From positions 562,001 to 626,000 of the forward strand of contig JAPDOI010000215.1 of assembly GCA_029168955.1 (NCBI GenBank): DNA of 64,000 nucleotides, given 5' to 3'. Numbering within the stretch: the stretch's first letter is position 1; the number at the start of each line of letters is the position of its first letter. Under the pieces are notes generated by a model. It was not told the origin of the DNA. It saw nothing but the letters and a program-made list of their open reading frames with translations, and did no database searches. Positions 10,371-20,652 of this stretch are shown here, piece by piece. This DNA is from Aplectana chamaeleonis (lineage: Eukaryota; Nematoda; Chromadorea; Rhabditida; Cosmocercidae). Made by a program: the position numbers and the translations under genes.

Positions 10371-11214
10371 GTATAGTTGTGTCATTCGAATACCGAATAA
10401 TCGAATAACTCCCATTTTGTCTCCAATGCTAGCATGTATCCAAACTGTTCTTGGTTCTTAGCTGTAATCTACTATATGTGTTCCAATAATTAATGGCAGT
10501 GTTCACGATTAAGTCGTTTTTCTGTTTTTTCGCCCATCTTGAAAACGGTCCCATGCTGATTTCAATGATGTCCCGGGAATCGTACAAGACCCCCTGGAAA
10601 CGGAGTTATGGCCCCCCAAAATTCAGCTAGGAAAGCATTGTGGACGAGTTGTCCGAGCCTTGTAACTCCCGTTTTTCGCAGCCGATGTGTGCGAGCTGGC
10701 CTGAGTAAAGAGAGACGTTGAGAATGAAGGGAAGAACGGGGCTTTTGATCGGAAACCATCGCTCATCTAACCACTAATTCAGGGAAACTGTTATACGACG
10801 TGCGCGGAGTTGCCCAATGGGTTGGCTGGCCCACGAGATTTTCATCCACTTACCGGCTGTTTTTCGTCGTTATCCCGTTCTTAATCTTCTTAGAGAGACT
10901 CAAAGCTTACGTTTTAGCCAAAAAAAACCTGCAACTTTTTCTTCGTGAACGCTGCCTTTAATGAGAGAGCAGGATTCTATCCCTTCACGGTATTGATCCG
11001 ATATCCATTCAAAACTATTCAACATTCGAATAAAATTGCAAATAACGCATAGCTGCAGGTTTTGGAATTGTGGGAGCCCACTTCTTCATCAATTTTGGGA
11101 ACATCCCTCCTAGAGCAATGCTGGGATATCAAGACTGTTCAAATGCAGTTGTATATTGGCGCACAATTCTAAACTATTCGAAACTATTCGAATATTCGCA
11201 CGGCACAACTATAC
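10371..11214. mobile_element. TIR element with GTATAGTTGTG ends
   Basis: GTATAGTTGTG at 10371 is matched by CACAACTATAC ending at 11214. Both ends continue into ATTCGAATA-like repeats. A second inverted pair (GGCAGTGTTCACGA near 10497, TCGTGAACGCTGCC near 10960) marks a further element of about 480 bp inside it. No ORF. Confidence 0.6.
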
Positions 11215-12755
11215 TGGGAGGCTCGAAAAAATGAGCATGGTCAAGTGGGATGGCTAAGTGCCCTACTCCCCTCTGCGATAGCACCGAGTTGACTCCTCGG
11301 CAGAGCTGAGTTTGTTATGAAATGGTGTAGATTTGAAAAAAAAACAACGAAAAATCTTCGGAGGCAACGATTGAAACCGCCGTCAAAATTTTCGCCTGAA
11401 ATCAAAATGTCCGAGGCCCATTTCAACAACAGTGTTGAAAACCGGCTCAAAAGGAGCAATCAATAGCAATATGTATACGACCAAGAAACTTGAATGTGGT
11501 GTGCTCGCCCCACCCACTTCCTCGGTAGCCACATGGGAAGTGGGTGGGACGGGCACACCGGATTCATGTTTTGGGGCCATAAAGACTGATTTAGTGTTTG
11601 TTTTTAAGTCGACATTGTTGTTGTATTGGGCCTTGTACCGGCTAGTTGGCTGAATACACAGAATGGGAAACGCTTAAGAGCAGTCGGCTGGCTAAACGCA
11701 TCGCGCGCGGAGCTCCAGCGACGACGTGGGCGGACCGACTTTTTGTCGCGCGCGTCGCATGTATCAGTCGGCTTGTCAATAGGTGCCTCTCATTCTGTGT
11801 ATTCGATCAACTTGCCATTTCGGAGTATTTGATTTTTGGCTAAAACTCCAGAGCTGTCTTTATCGTGAACTTTGTCTTCAACTTGACCAGTCTCACCCCA
11901 CTTTTTTTGGCCTCACGAAGTAGACCATCTAGGCGTGATTTCGGGTGAGCGAAAAGAACCCTGAGCCTAATTCTGGCCACTAACTGTGAAAATGGTGACT
12001 CCGGTCATAACCTAAACCGCGCGCGCGCTGCTGATCGCGGTGTGGACAGTCTTCCTCCAAAAATGTCGACCAGTCAACGCATATTCAACCATCTATTCGC
12101 ACCTGATTGTGGTACCTGTATCGGCCACAGTCTTTGGATCGGCGCACCAACACACGCAGCTTGCTTACGCTTTGCTGCACGTTCCGGGATCGACTAGACT
12201 GGGTCGCGCAATCAAACGGCCTCGTTGAACTTGATAGAGGCTCCTATACTGTCACGCACAAGACAGCGCTACTGTAGTTCTATGATCACCTGAGACTCTC
12301 GAGTAGCTTAAGATATGTGGAATTTTCCCCTCCTGTAAAGGCTAGTTATACGCCAGATACATAGTAACTGGCATATATTACATGGTTCACCACACGACTA
12401 ACCAAATGTGTGTATTATAGGACAGAACAGCTTTTGCCGTTCGCCGTTTTGCCGTTTGCCGTTTGCCGGCCATTTTTGGGGTTCGCCGTTGCCGTTTGCC
12501 GAAATTTCAAATTCCTTTGCCGCACACCCCTGATCCGGATTCATTGTTATTTTATGTAGTTTCAATAACAAACCATGGATTAAGAAAAGAGAGTTGCAAG
12601 CAATGATCAGCGACGAAATGTGAGGATGAGATAACCCATAATTTTTTGGTCTCTTCCGTTTCCAAATTTCCGTTTCCGGCGTTTTTTGGCCATTTTCCTT
12701 ACGTTTCCGTTTCCGAAAATCTTGAAAAAGATTCCCGCACAGCCCTGCTTTTTAG

Positions 12756-12980
12756 GCTTGTAACTTCTTGGAACTTGCAGCTCGGGCGGGGTACTGCGCA
12801 GTTTTACTATGGAGGCCTAAGAGATACTGACAATAAAAGTCGATTGATCAGACGCGTTCACCGCCACAACCACTTCTTTTGTGAGGCATTTCGTAAAGTT
12901 TGAGCAGCTATTTTTCGACGCTATGTCTCTTACTTATGACTAGTTTGAGGTAGCATTCTCAGGTGCGGTTGGGTTTTCCT
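12756..12980. other. Intron sequence, nothing recognised
   Basis: This short stretch lies between the hAT nest and retrotransposon C1. No exon, ORF or repeat could be identified. Confidence 0.4.
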
Positions 12981-13873
12981 CCATGCTTCTTCTTCTTCTT
13001 GTCAGCCATGAACAGAGCATCGCATCACATGTAGGAAGCTAGCCACCTCACACGGCTAGTACCATAGATCTCGAGCAGACAAGGTTGTAGGCCTGGCCTG
13101 ACACGAAAAAAGATACAATGAATCATGTCCAGCACATTCACAATCGGGGCATTTATCTGGGACTGACTGTTCAATCCGATGAGCGTAGGCCTTTAGATAT
13201 GTGGAGTGACCGCATCGCAGACCAGCGAGGATTGTTCGGGTACGTCTCGGGAGTCCGGCTTCGCTTTCGTCGACTCATGGGGGCGCGCCACCAAAAATTA
13301 AGTTGTGCTGAGCATCAGACAGGTACTCTGCCACAAAGCGCGTATGCTCCGCCATCTGGAGTCTTCTGCGCGAGAGCTCGGATGTGGCCCAGTGTTATTG
13401 ATCGACAGCAGATAGAGAAGCATTGAGCGGCTTGCGTATGCTTCTTGGGTGGAGGCCGGACGACAGATGTTGGTGATTTGGATGGGTCGGGCTCTTGACA
13501 ATACTTATTAGAAATCGCTGAGACTGGAGTAAGCAGTGCTCTTTCACGGGAAGTAGGCCGGTTTCCTGATGAAGATGCGGAATAGGCGTCGACTTGTGAC
13601 ATCCAGTGATAAGCCTCAGGGCAGTATTCCGTGTTCTCTGCAACCTGCACCTGGAGGATTCAGGGAGATGCCTGGTCCAATAGGGGCACCATATTCCACC
13701 TACTGGCACCTTATTCATGGCCCTATATGTCATACGTAGCACGTCCTTCGTGCTGCACCAGGTAGTTCTAGCCAGAGCGCGAAGAATGTTGTTGCGCGAG
13801 TTGGCTGAGGCAGCACGTATACGCGCATTCTCATGAAATCGTAGCGAGGGATCTAGGGAGACTACCAGTAGTC

Positions 13874-15199
13874 ATATTTCATATTTATTACATGTGCCGA
13901 GACACATGTGAATTAACAGCAAATGAAAAGAATTAACGACAGAAAAAAACAACAAACTCAATCACTAAAACGACACACTACTACCAAAGAAGCTATAATG
14001 AAATTGACTCCTGTTGAAGATACTGGCCGACAATATTTTTGAAACCAGAGTAGGTGGATGGAACTTCCCATTTCTTGCTCAAGCTCAGATAATCCAATCC
14101 CGCACGAATGGTGAAGAAATGCCGCCTAGTCTGGGAATGAGGCCTAAGGAAGCTAAGTTTGTACCTTTGTCCTCTTGTATTTGAACGTATGAGGGTAAAA
14201 AACTCGGAAAGGTTCAATCCTACCAAACCATTCAACATTTTAAAAACCAAATATAAGTCATTTCTCCTCCTTCTAATAGCAATCGAGTCCAAATGCAACC
14301 TCTTATTCCTAATGTATCCCTTAGGAATTGTACTATACGAAAATCCCATTGCCCGTATGAAGACCTTCCTCGTGAAGCTACGTTGAACCGCTTCTAGTTT
14401 TTGAACTAGCATTCGCTTATGCGGTGCATAAACACAGGTCCCATACTCCAACACAGACCGGATGTAAATCTTATATGCTTTGGTCAGTAGCTGCGGATCC
14501 TTAGACCGTAAGGACTTGAATAATAAAAAGAGCCTCTGTTGCGCTTTAGCAGCAATGTGCCTACAATGTTCATCAAAAAGGAGTTTATTATCGACTATGA
14601 ATCCAAGATCCTTAATTTTGTCGACCGCCTCGATTGGTACATCATTGATTTTGTAAACGGCCTGGTTGTTGGAATGTCCCAGGTGCAATGCTTTTGTTTT
14701 CACGACCGAGAGGGGAAGGCCCCAAGCTAGGGACCAGGAGTAAGCTGCATCAATACCACGCTGTAAGAGTGTGACTCCATCACCGCCTACTTCGCGGTAC
14801 ACTTTAATGTCATCCGCAAAAACTTCACACCTAACACCACACCGTTTAACAATTTGTGGAATGTCATAAGCATAAATGTTAAACAGAATAGGAGATAAGA
14901 CTCCCCCCTGTGGAACCCCACTTGGAGCACTTCTACAGCCGGAAAGGGAAGAATTAACACGAACCTGGAAGGTTCTATCTGTCAGAAAGGCTTTAATCCA
15001 GCTGACAATGCTTTTGTGGATGCCAAGCTGATTAAGTCTGAGGATAAGCTTTGTGTGGTCAACTTTGTCAAACGCTTTTTGAAAGTCAAAATAGATAACA
15101 TCCACATTATTTTTACTATCTAAACTAGAGGTCCACTGATTTAGCGTTTCAATCATCTGAGTAACAGTTGACTTCCCTTTCCTGAACCCATGTTGTCGT
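13874..15199 (-). mobile_element. CR1-like retrotransposon B2, 5' truncated, TSD TAGTC
   Basis: Flanked by TAGTC (13869-13873 and 15200-15204), the B2 copy sits in C1 in the same orientation. The 3' end shows the family-B hairpin and ATAAATATG tract. The 5' end falls in the RT at RQHGFRKGKSTVTQM. Confidence 0.88.
13993..15156 (-). CDS. B2 reverse transcriptase fragment, open frame
   Basis: 387 open codons: MIETLNQWTSSLDSKNN, YFDFQKAFDKVDHTKLI, GVPQGGVLSPILFNIYAY, FADDIKVYREV, then the thumb and C-terminal domain to YLQQESISL. It is closely similar to B1. There are no stops, so it is a recent copy, but the 5' half is absent and it is not functional alone. Confidence 0.85.
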   Translation of the reverse strand: MIETLNQWTSSLDSKNNVDVIYFDFQKAFDKVDHTKLILRLNQLGIHKSIVSWIKAFLTDRTFQVRVNSSLSGCRSAPSGVPQGGVLSPILFNIYAYDIPQIVKRCGVRCEVFADDIKVYREVGGDGVTLLQRGIDAAYSWSLAWGLPLSVVKTKALHLGHSNNQAVYKINDVPIEAVDKIKDLGFIVDNKLLFDEHCRHIAAKAQQRLFLLFKSLRSKDPQLLTKAYKIYIRSVLEYGTCVYAPHKRMLVQKLEAVQRSFTRKVFIRAMGFSYSTIPKGYIRNKRLHLDSIAIRRRRNDLYLVFKMLNGLVGLNLSEFFTLIRSNTRGQRYKLSFLRPHSQTRRHFFTIRAGLDYLSLSKKWEVPSTYSGFKNIVGQYLQQESISL

Positions 15200-16105
15200 T
15201 AGTCGAGGATGTGTAGACAGTGGCGGCTCGTGGCCATCCCAGATGACCTTGGGATGAAGCCGATGTTCGATAGTAGCCGTTGTATATAGTGTGACACTTG
15301 ACTTGGAGGCAGAAACAGTCAGCAACTTCGATTTGAGATACACAGCCAGGGTCCGTAAGTAGTTTTTCATGGTGGCAGTTGCTCGGTCAATAACTGAGTC
15401 CGTGCAAACGATAGTGATGTCATCAGCGTACAGGAGGCACAGATGAATTCCAGTTGGTGGCTTAGGAATATCAGACAGAAATAGCGTAAACAGGCTGGGG
15501 GATAACACCCCGCCTCGAGGGACACCGGCTTTCAAAGGGACCGAAGACGATAGATGTCCGTCGAATTTTACACGAATGGACCGGTTTTTGACATAGCTAT
15601 TAATCCATCTTTTAGACCAACTGGGCATATCCGATTCCAGTTTGGATTTCGATAGAAGCGGGATACTGACGCTATCAAACGCAGCCGTGAGATCAATAGC
15701 AACGACGAGGCTTCTACCAGCCGGAGTCTTGCGATTAAACCCAGCAACGATATGCTCGGTGATTGATGTCAGGGCAGTGACTGTGGAATGCTCCTTCTTG
15801 AAACCATGCTGGTGGGTGTTGTGCTGTAAACTGCTTTGGAGGAGCGGATTGAGGAATCTTTCCGCAAGCTTGGCAAGGGGGGAGAGGAGGGAAATGGGGC
15901 GGTGGGAGGCAGCCTTATCCGGCGGCTTGCCTGGTTTGGCGATGGGAATGACGACAGCTTGTTTCCAGCGCGCCGGAATAACACCAGAACTGAATGACGA
16001 ATAAATGAGATCAGAGAGCAGTTCATAATAGGGATCAGGAAGATGCTTAAGATGAACAGCCGATATTTCGTCGGGTCCCTCTGCACGCGAATTTTTTCAT
16101 CGATC
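15149..16105 (-). pseudogene. C1 reverse transcriptase, N-terminal part
   Basis: The fragments read IPELN-to-WKQAVVIPIAKPGK and HRPISLLSPLAKLAERF-like in several frames, then MPSWSKRWINSYVKNRSIRV, GVPRGGVLSPS and YADDITIVC. An extra base near 15435 gives LLYADD. The frame breaks at the B2 insertion at 15204. Confidence 0.75.
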
Positions 16106-16359
16106 GAATCCCCCATGCTGAAAACGATGGTGCAAGTTCCAGAGCAGTAAACCAGCGAGCAGTACAAGGATTCCAAAAAGTCGCTATGGACATAAAGTTA
16201 CGACTCTCGCTGAAGTTCAATGTTTTCAGCCGCGGAACTGTGAAGATCTTACACATTTGAAAAAGTCTGAGATAAGCTGTGAGAAAGACCATTTCTCGAT
16301 TAATGTCAGATTTGTTTTGTTCGCTTTCTATAGCCTTTCAATTGCGGGAGTTTACATTA
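16106..16359. other. Intron sequence, nothing recognised
   Basis: No coding exon, repeat end or ORF above background was identified between C1 and the TIR element at 16360. Confidence 0.4.
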
Positions 16360-17170
16360 CTCTGCAGAGTTGCACCGCCCGGCGGCACTCCGCCGAGCGA
16401 GAGGATTGGGGCGCGGCCAAACCCTGAAGCGGCGGCGCACTTCAATTCTTCGCGTAGTGGCGGCGATGCATGCCGTCGTTCTTCATTTTTCTCCATTAGG
16501 TACAAACTCATTCATTATACGCCGAAATTTGAACTTCATTGATTTCAAAAACCATGAAATCACACTTGAACATAAATTTGAGTTTAGGCACCAAGAACTG
16601 AAAGGCTTCTCAGAAACTGCTAAACTTCCATGTGTATTTTTTTGAAAATTTTCGTCATTAAAAAAAATCAAAGGATATGCTCTCAGAAGCGGTTAACATA
16701 AAATCTAGTAGCGACGCTAATTTGGAACTTCTCGTGAGAATCGATATTATGCCACAAAAAGTGAAATCAATTATTTTGAAAGTGACATGGAATGGTTCAC
16801 ATTAAAAAAAGCCCCGAACGAATGAAAAGCGTTCAAGCATTTATGGATGCATGCGACCACTACATCAAATAAGAGTAAAAATAGAAAAGTTCGCATAGAT
16901 GACTATACAACGGGAAAATACATTGAAAGGATCGAAGGCGGCGCTCCTCGCCGACGATAGAAATGGTCCAGACCATTCTTCGCCGCCGCTCGCTGGCGGC
17001 GTCGTTTCGGCAGCTGCTGCTGTCGCGGCGGGGAGAACGCTCTGCGAGATACCCGCGGCGCTGCTCCCGCGCAGCACGTCGCCGCTCTCGCCCGCTGCGT
17101 GACGCCCCCCCCCCCATTATCCAACACTGCCGTGCCGCAGCGGCACTCGCCGCGGCGCAACTCTGCAGAG
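16360..17170. mobile_element. GC-rich TIR element, 811 bp
   Basis: CTCTGCAGAGTTGCACCGC at the left is matched by GCGGCGCAACTCTGCAGAG at the right. Both ends are rich in GCCGC repeats, while the middle is AT-rich. The ten end bases are themselves a palindrome. No clear target duplication and no ORF of a known type. Confidence 0.65.
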
Positions 17171-17224
17171 CCCTTATGAATTGCATGCAACGTACAGTGC
17201 GTGATTTTTTACGGAATTTAGCAT

Positions 17225-17560
17225 GGTATATTTTATTTATTTATTTATTCATACGTGGATCACCACTCGTTAACATGAAAGCGTGAAAAATGAAGTCAGA
17301 AAAACATACAACACGGAAACAGAAAATATTGTAGTGAGAGAATGGCTCAAACAGGTCAGTACATATGAGTGATAAAACCTGCGGGAAGCAAACTAAGCAG
17401 TCTCTTGGAGGTACTTGTCGGTATATGGTTATGTATCAAACGTACTGCTAGGGTAACAAGGGCAGTGAATAGAAGAATGTTGCATTTTCTAGTTTGATTA
17501 TTAAACCTGAACGTTACAGATTATGAGGACCGAGTCATTCATTTATATTGTTACTCAATA
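17225..17560 (-). repeat. Possible 3' tail of a CR1-like element
   Basis: A TTTATTTATTTATT tract followed on the plus strand by sequence resembling the last part of family B (minus strand) suggests an old, severely truncated copy. No RT motif remains. Confidence 0.3.
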
Positions 17561-17652
17561 CTGTAGTGGCGGTGAACTTTTTGGTTGGTTTTGAAATTGT
17601 TGCTCCTTTTTATGTGCCTTTGCCATAACCTTGTTTTTCCTTTTTTTTTTAG

Positions 17653-17745
17653 AAATTCTAATAGAGCGAGGAAGATCTCCTGAAGACGAGGCCCGGCGAT
17701 GGTTTGGACAAATTGCTTCCGCTGTTGCTTACCTGCACCATAAGG
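17653..17745 (+). CDS. SIK: SIK kinase exon: alpha-D/alpha-E helices
   Basis: The exon follows a T-rich tract ending TTTTAG and ends AAG G|GTTGG. With a G carried from the previous exon it reads E-ILIERGRSPEDEARRW, then FGQIASAVAYLHHKG, the part of a CAMK-group kinase just before the HRD loop. The length (93) and phases (1 in, 1 out) fit the next exon. The residues expected between KLYE of exon a and this E (about 18-20, the hinge) are missing, so one more exon must lie in the 10.7-kb intron upstream. Confidence 0.88.
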
Positions 17746-18175
17746 GTTGGTTTTCACTTGTAAGGATGTTAGTAAAACATTGTCTAATGAGTGGCAAACC
17801 ATACCGTTCCCATTGTAGTTGTCTCTGTGAGTGCTAGAAAAGTGTTGTTTGGTGTAAGTTTCATATTCCATAGAGAATATGTGTGTAGTCACATATGGTG
17901 GGCGTACCCTTCATTCCGGAGCCAGATTCTGTCTGTGCGATTCGTGGAGGCACACGGCGCTCTTGTTCGGGCGAGGTACCTCTTTTTTCTGCTAAGAAAG
18001 GGTACAACTATGACTCCATACAATGAATCGCATCCGAAACGCATTACAGCGGTCACTTTTTTTGAATTTAGGAGTCCTCTACGAGTTCGCCGCCGAGCGG
18101 CGCGGTCAGTATGATGAGACGGATCACACTGCCGCGCCGCACGGGTGGCGGTAGTACAAACTAGAGTGAGGACCG

Positions 18176-18370
18176 AATATTCGAGTTCGAATAAATATTC
18201 GAATTGTTCGAACGAATTTTCATTCGAATATTCGAAAAGTGTGAATATTCGAACATTATTGGAATTCGACTATTCGCGAAAGGTGAAGATTCGAATATTA
18301 TTCAAATTTGATTGTTCGCAGAGGTGAATATTCGAACGTTACTCCAATTTGAATACCCGAGCTGATTTAA
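18176..18370. repeat. TTCGAATA-rich repeat
   Basis: More than ten variants of ATTCGAATA or TATTCGAA occur in about 195 bases. Similar pieces are found at 10385-10400 and 11175-11200, inside the ends of the GTATAGTTGTG element. It is self-complementary at many scales. It is likely a subterminal repeat block of a DNA element. Confidence 0.6.
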
Positions 18371-19028
18371 CAAAAAATATGAAAATCAGCTCACGACGCG
18401 TTGATGCTATTTGTGTGTGTCATTCCACGTCTCCTTTTCAGGTTGATATAGATGCGTCGCTCAAGGGCAGTGTTCATGATGAATATCGTACTCGAGTTAG
18501 GAAACAAAAATGGGATGTTTGGTCGTGAGATAACTGATAGCGAAGAAAAGCGTTCAGAATAAGCTAAAATAAAGGCTTCTAACATTCAGGGCGTGGGCGG
18601 GCTTCTTCTTTGCAGCCACATCGAGCGATTTGTCATAGGCGGAGAAACTGGGCGACCAGTTTTGGATTCGTCCATAGATCCATTGGTCAGCGTGTTGGGT
18701 CTCTCCGGACAGTTAAATAAATGTGCGGCGTCATGGCCGATGGAACCACAATCCGGGCAAACATCAGACCTGCTGCTGTCAGTTTTGCTGACGTAGGACA
18801 TGAGTATTGTAGAGTAACCGTGCCAGTGTACATCTAGCTTTTCTTCCGAGTTGAGACTCAGATGTGCAGATTGGGGGCGGTACTTCTCCTAATATGGGAT
18901 TTACCGCCGCCTTCTCAAGATGGCACCGTACGAACTTGGTGTGCTCCTCGCGCAGAAGACAGAGTCGTTCTTGCTGTGACTCGTGCCATCTTACAAGTTG
19001 ACTTTGCTTGGAGCATCGGCAAATAGCT

Positions 19029-19073
19029 TTCTTTTCTCTCTCTCTCTCTCCCTCTCCCTCTCCCTCTCTCTCT
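19029..19073. repeat. (TC)n microsatellite inside D1
   Basis: A 45-base run of TCTC with CCCTC variants lies within the RT C-terminal coding region of D1. A matching (CT)n run is found at the same place in D4 (46745-46775), so the tract belongs to family D. Confidence 0.9.
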
Positions 19074-19113
19074 AACGGGGTTAAGCACTCTCCAAGATGG
19101 GTGATTTGGTTGT

Positions 19114-20652
19114 TTAATAATATTGATACGGAATTGTTTGTTGGGCTTGGAGCTGACAGTGCTCCTTCACTGGTTGTAGACGGGTTTCTGCATGAGGGTG
19201 CTCGACAGGGGAACTCTTTGCACATCCGGTGGCAATGCGAAGAACGGCATTCTGTACGCGTTGCATCTTAGTCCAAGAGGGTTCTGAGACTAGATGTTGC
19301 CAAACCGGTGCTGCGTATTCCATGGCAGGCTGAAGGATCGCCTTGAACCTCGTGAGTATCGTTTTCTTGCTACTAGCCCATGAGGTACCGCCTAGGGCCT
19401 TGAGAACATTCAGTTTAGCTTCAACGACAGCTTGCATCTGCCCGGTATTTTTATGAAACTTGAGCGACGGATCGAGCACAAGACCGAGCAGCTTTGGAAA
19501 TCGAGCAGCAGGCAGACGGTGCCCATCCTCCCCTACATCTGGATGAGCTCTGTGCTCGGATGGGTCCGTTGTGAGGACGGATACTGATGACTTGGATGCG
19601 GGGATCTTTAGCATCTTGTCGTCGAAAAACCTCTTCAGTGTCTTCAGGTACTCGTTGATCTTGGTGGCGGCTGTCTGTATTTCCCGGTCTCGGCACATGA
19701 TTGTTACGTCATAGGCATACGCGACGACCTTGAAATCCTGGGGTGGTTCAGGCATATCTTCGAGATACAGGCTGAAGAGAGCTGGTGATGAAACACCACC
19801 CTGAGGGAATCCAGCTGCTATGGGAATACTGTTGGAGACATGGTTCAGGAACATGACTCTTGCCCACCGACCTTTGATGAATGCTGTTATCCAGCGCTTC
19901 TGCCATGGCGGTATTGATGATTTCAGTAGGTTGCTTGACAGGACTCCATGGTTTATTGTGTCGAATGCCTTGGTGAGATCTAAGGCTACAGCCACAGTTC
20001 TCTGTGGCTTCTCGGCATTGAACCCATCAATGGCAAAGCTAGTAATTTCCAGCAGAGCTGTCGTGGTGGAATGCTGCTTACTGAATCCGTGCTGAAACAC
20101 CTGTTTATCATTGTGCTCCGCAAGGTCCTTCACAATGAACTTCTCGGCTACTTTCGCAAATGAGGACAGCAAACTAATGAGGCGATATCCCTTGACTGAA
20201 GCTTGGGGCTTGCCAGGCTTCGGCAGCGGCACGACGTTAGCTGTTTTCCATTTTTGCGGGATGGTGCACGAGCTGAACGAGGTGTTTATCAAGTCAGTGA
20301 GAAGCGGAAGGATTTCAGTTGGTAACTTCTTGAAGACAGCTGGGCATATTCCGTCAGGACCAACCGCTTTGGAGTTCTGCATATCCTTTATAACCTTCTC
20401 AACTTGTGTCGTAGTGAAAGCTTCGGCAGTGCTCATAAGCGGGAGGCGGCACAGCTCTCGTACAGTCACTCTATTCTGCGGACCACACTGCACTGATGAT
20501 GAAAACACTTTTCCCGAGCGCATAAGCGGCTTCGTTACCCGATTTGAATACACCGTTTCGAATTCAATTGTGGAGGCAGTAGCGGGTAAGCTCTTACCCG
20601 AGGGCTTCCGTAAAACCTTCCAAGTAGCTGCACTGTCCGTCCTGAAATCCAA
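19114..20652 (-). pseudogene. D1 linker and reverse transcriptase
   Basis: A 512-codon open frame: QNSKAVGPDGICPAVFKKLP, WKTANVVPLPKPGK, YRLISLLSSFAKVAEKFI, ALDLTKAFDTINH, GFPQGGVSSPALFSLYLEDM. The catalytic box reads YAYDVTIMC instead of YADD, so the enzyme would be dead. A (TC)n tract at 19029-19073 lies in the C-terminal part, which then continues in another frame. Confidence 0.85.

Larger units (their letters stand above)
9477..12532. mobile_element. hAT-like element N1 nested in N2, perfect 8-bp TSD
   Basis: The TIRs are CAGGGGTGTGCGGC and its complement, flanked by ATCCGGAT at 9469-9476 and 12533-12540. Subterminal TTGCCGTTTGCCG repeats occur at both ends. A related copy with the same right end lies at 61570-62859. 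The interior has further insertions at 10103-11214. No transposase. Confidence 0.92.
8871..12747. mobile_element. hAT-like element N2 with perfect 8-bp TSD
   Basis: The ends are CAGGGCTGTGCGG and CCGCACAGCCCTG, flanked by CTTTTTAG on both sides (8863-8870 and 12748-12755). Subterminal regions hold several CCGTTTCCG copies, like hAT transposase-binding repeats. A smaller hAT (9477-12532) fills most of its interior. No transposase frame. Confidence 0.9.
12981..16105 (-). mobile_element. CR1-like retrotransposon C1, 5' truncated, split by B2
   Basis: Minus-strand family C sequence. The RT part (GVPRGGVLSPSLFTLFLSDI, YADDITIVCTD) is at 15200-15790, and the C-terminal part (RALARTTW, RLITGCHKSTPIPHL, CP.C knuckle region) at 12990-13868, with B2 between them. 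The 3' end is at the AAGAAGAAGAAG tract near 12985. The 5' end stops in the RT palm, near KSMKNSRAEGPDEISAVH-like sequence. Many stops and frameshifts. Confidence 0.85.

Noticed and set aside
9282..10461. Cys-rich frames in the hAT N1 end (CRLPFAVCRSF type)
   Set aside because: They are translations of the TTGCCGTTTGCCG subterminal repeat, not a zinc-finger protein.
8871..12747. Possible hAT transposase
   Set aside because: No frame above 127 codons and no hAT dimerisation motif; the elements are non-autonomous.
16860..17286. Several Ala/Arg-rich open frames on both strands
   Set aside because: They are by-products of the GCCGC-rich end of the TIR element and lack any conserved motif.
18008..18140. 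Possible promoter or CpG island at GCCGCCGAGCGGCGC
   Set aside because: It is a short GC hairpin resembling transposon ends and no gene starts there.
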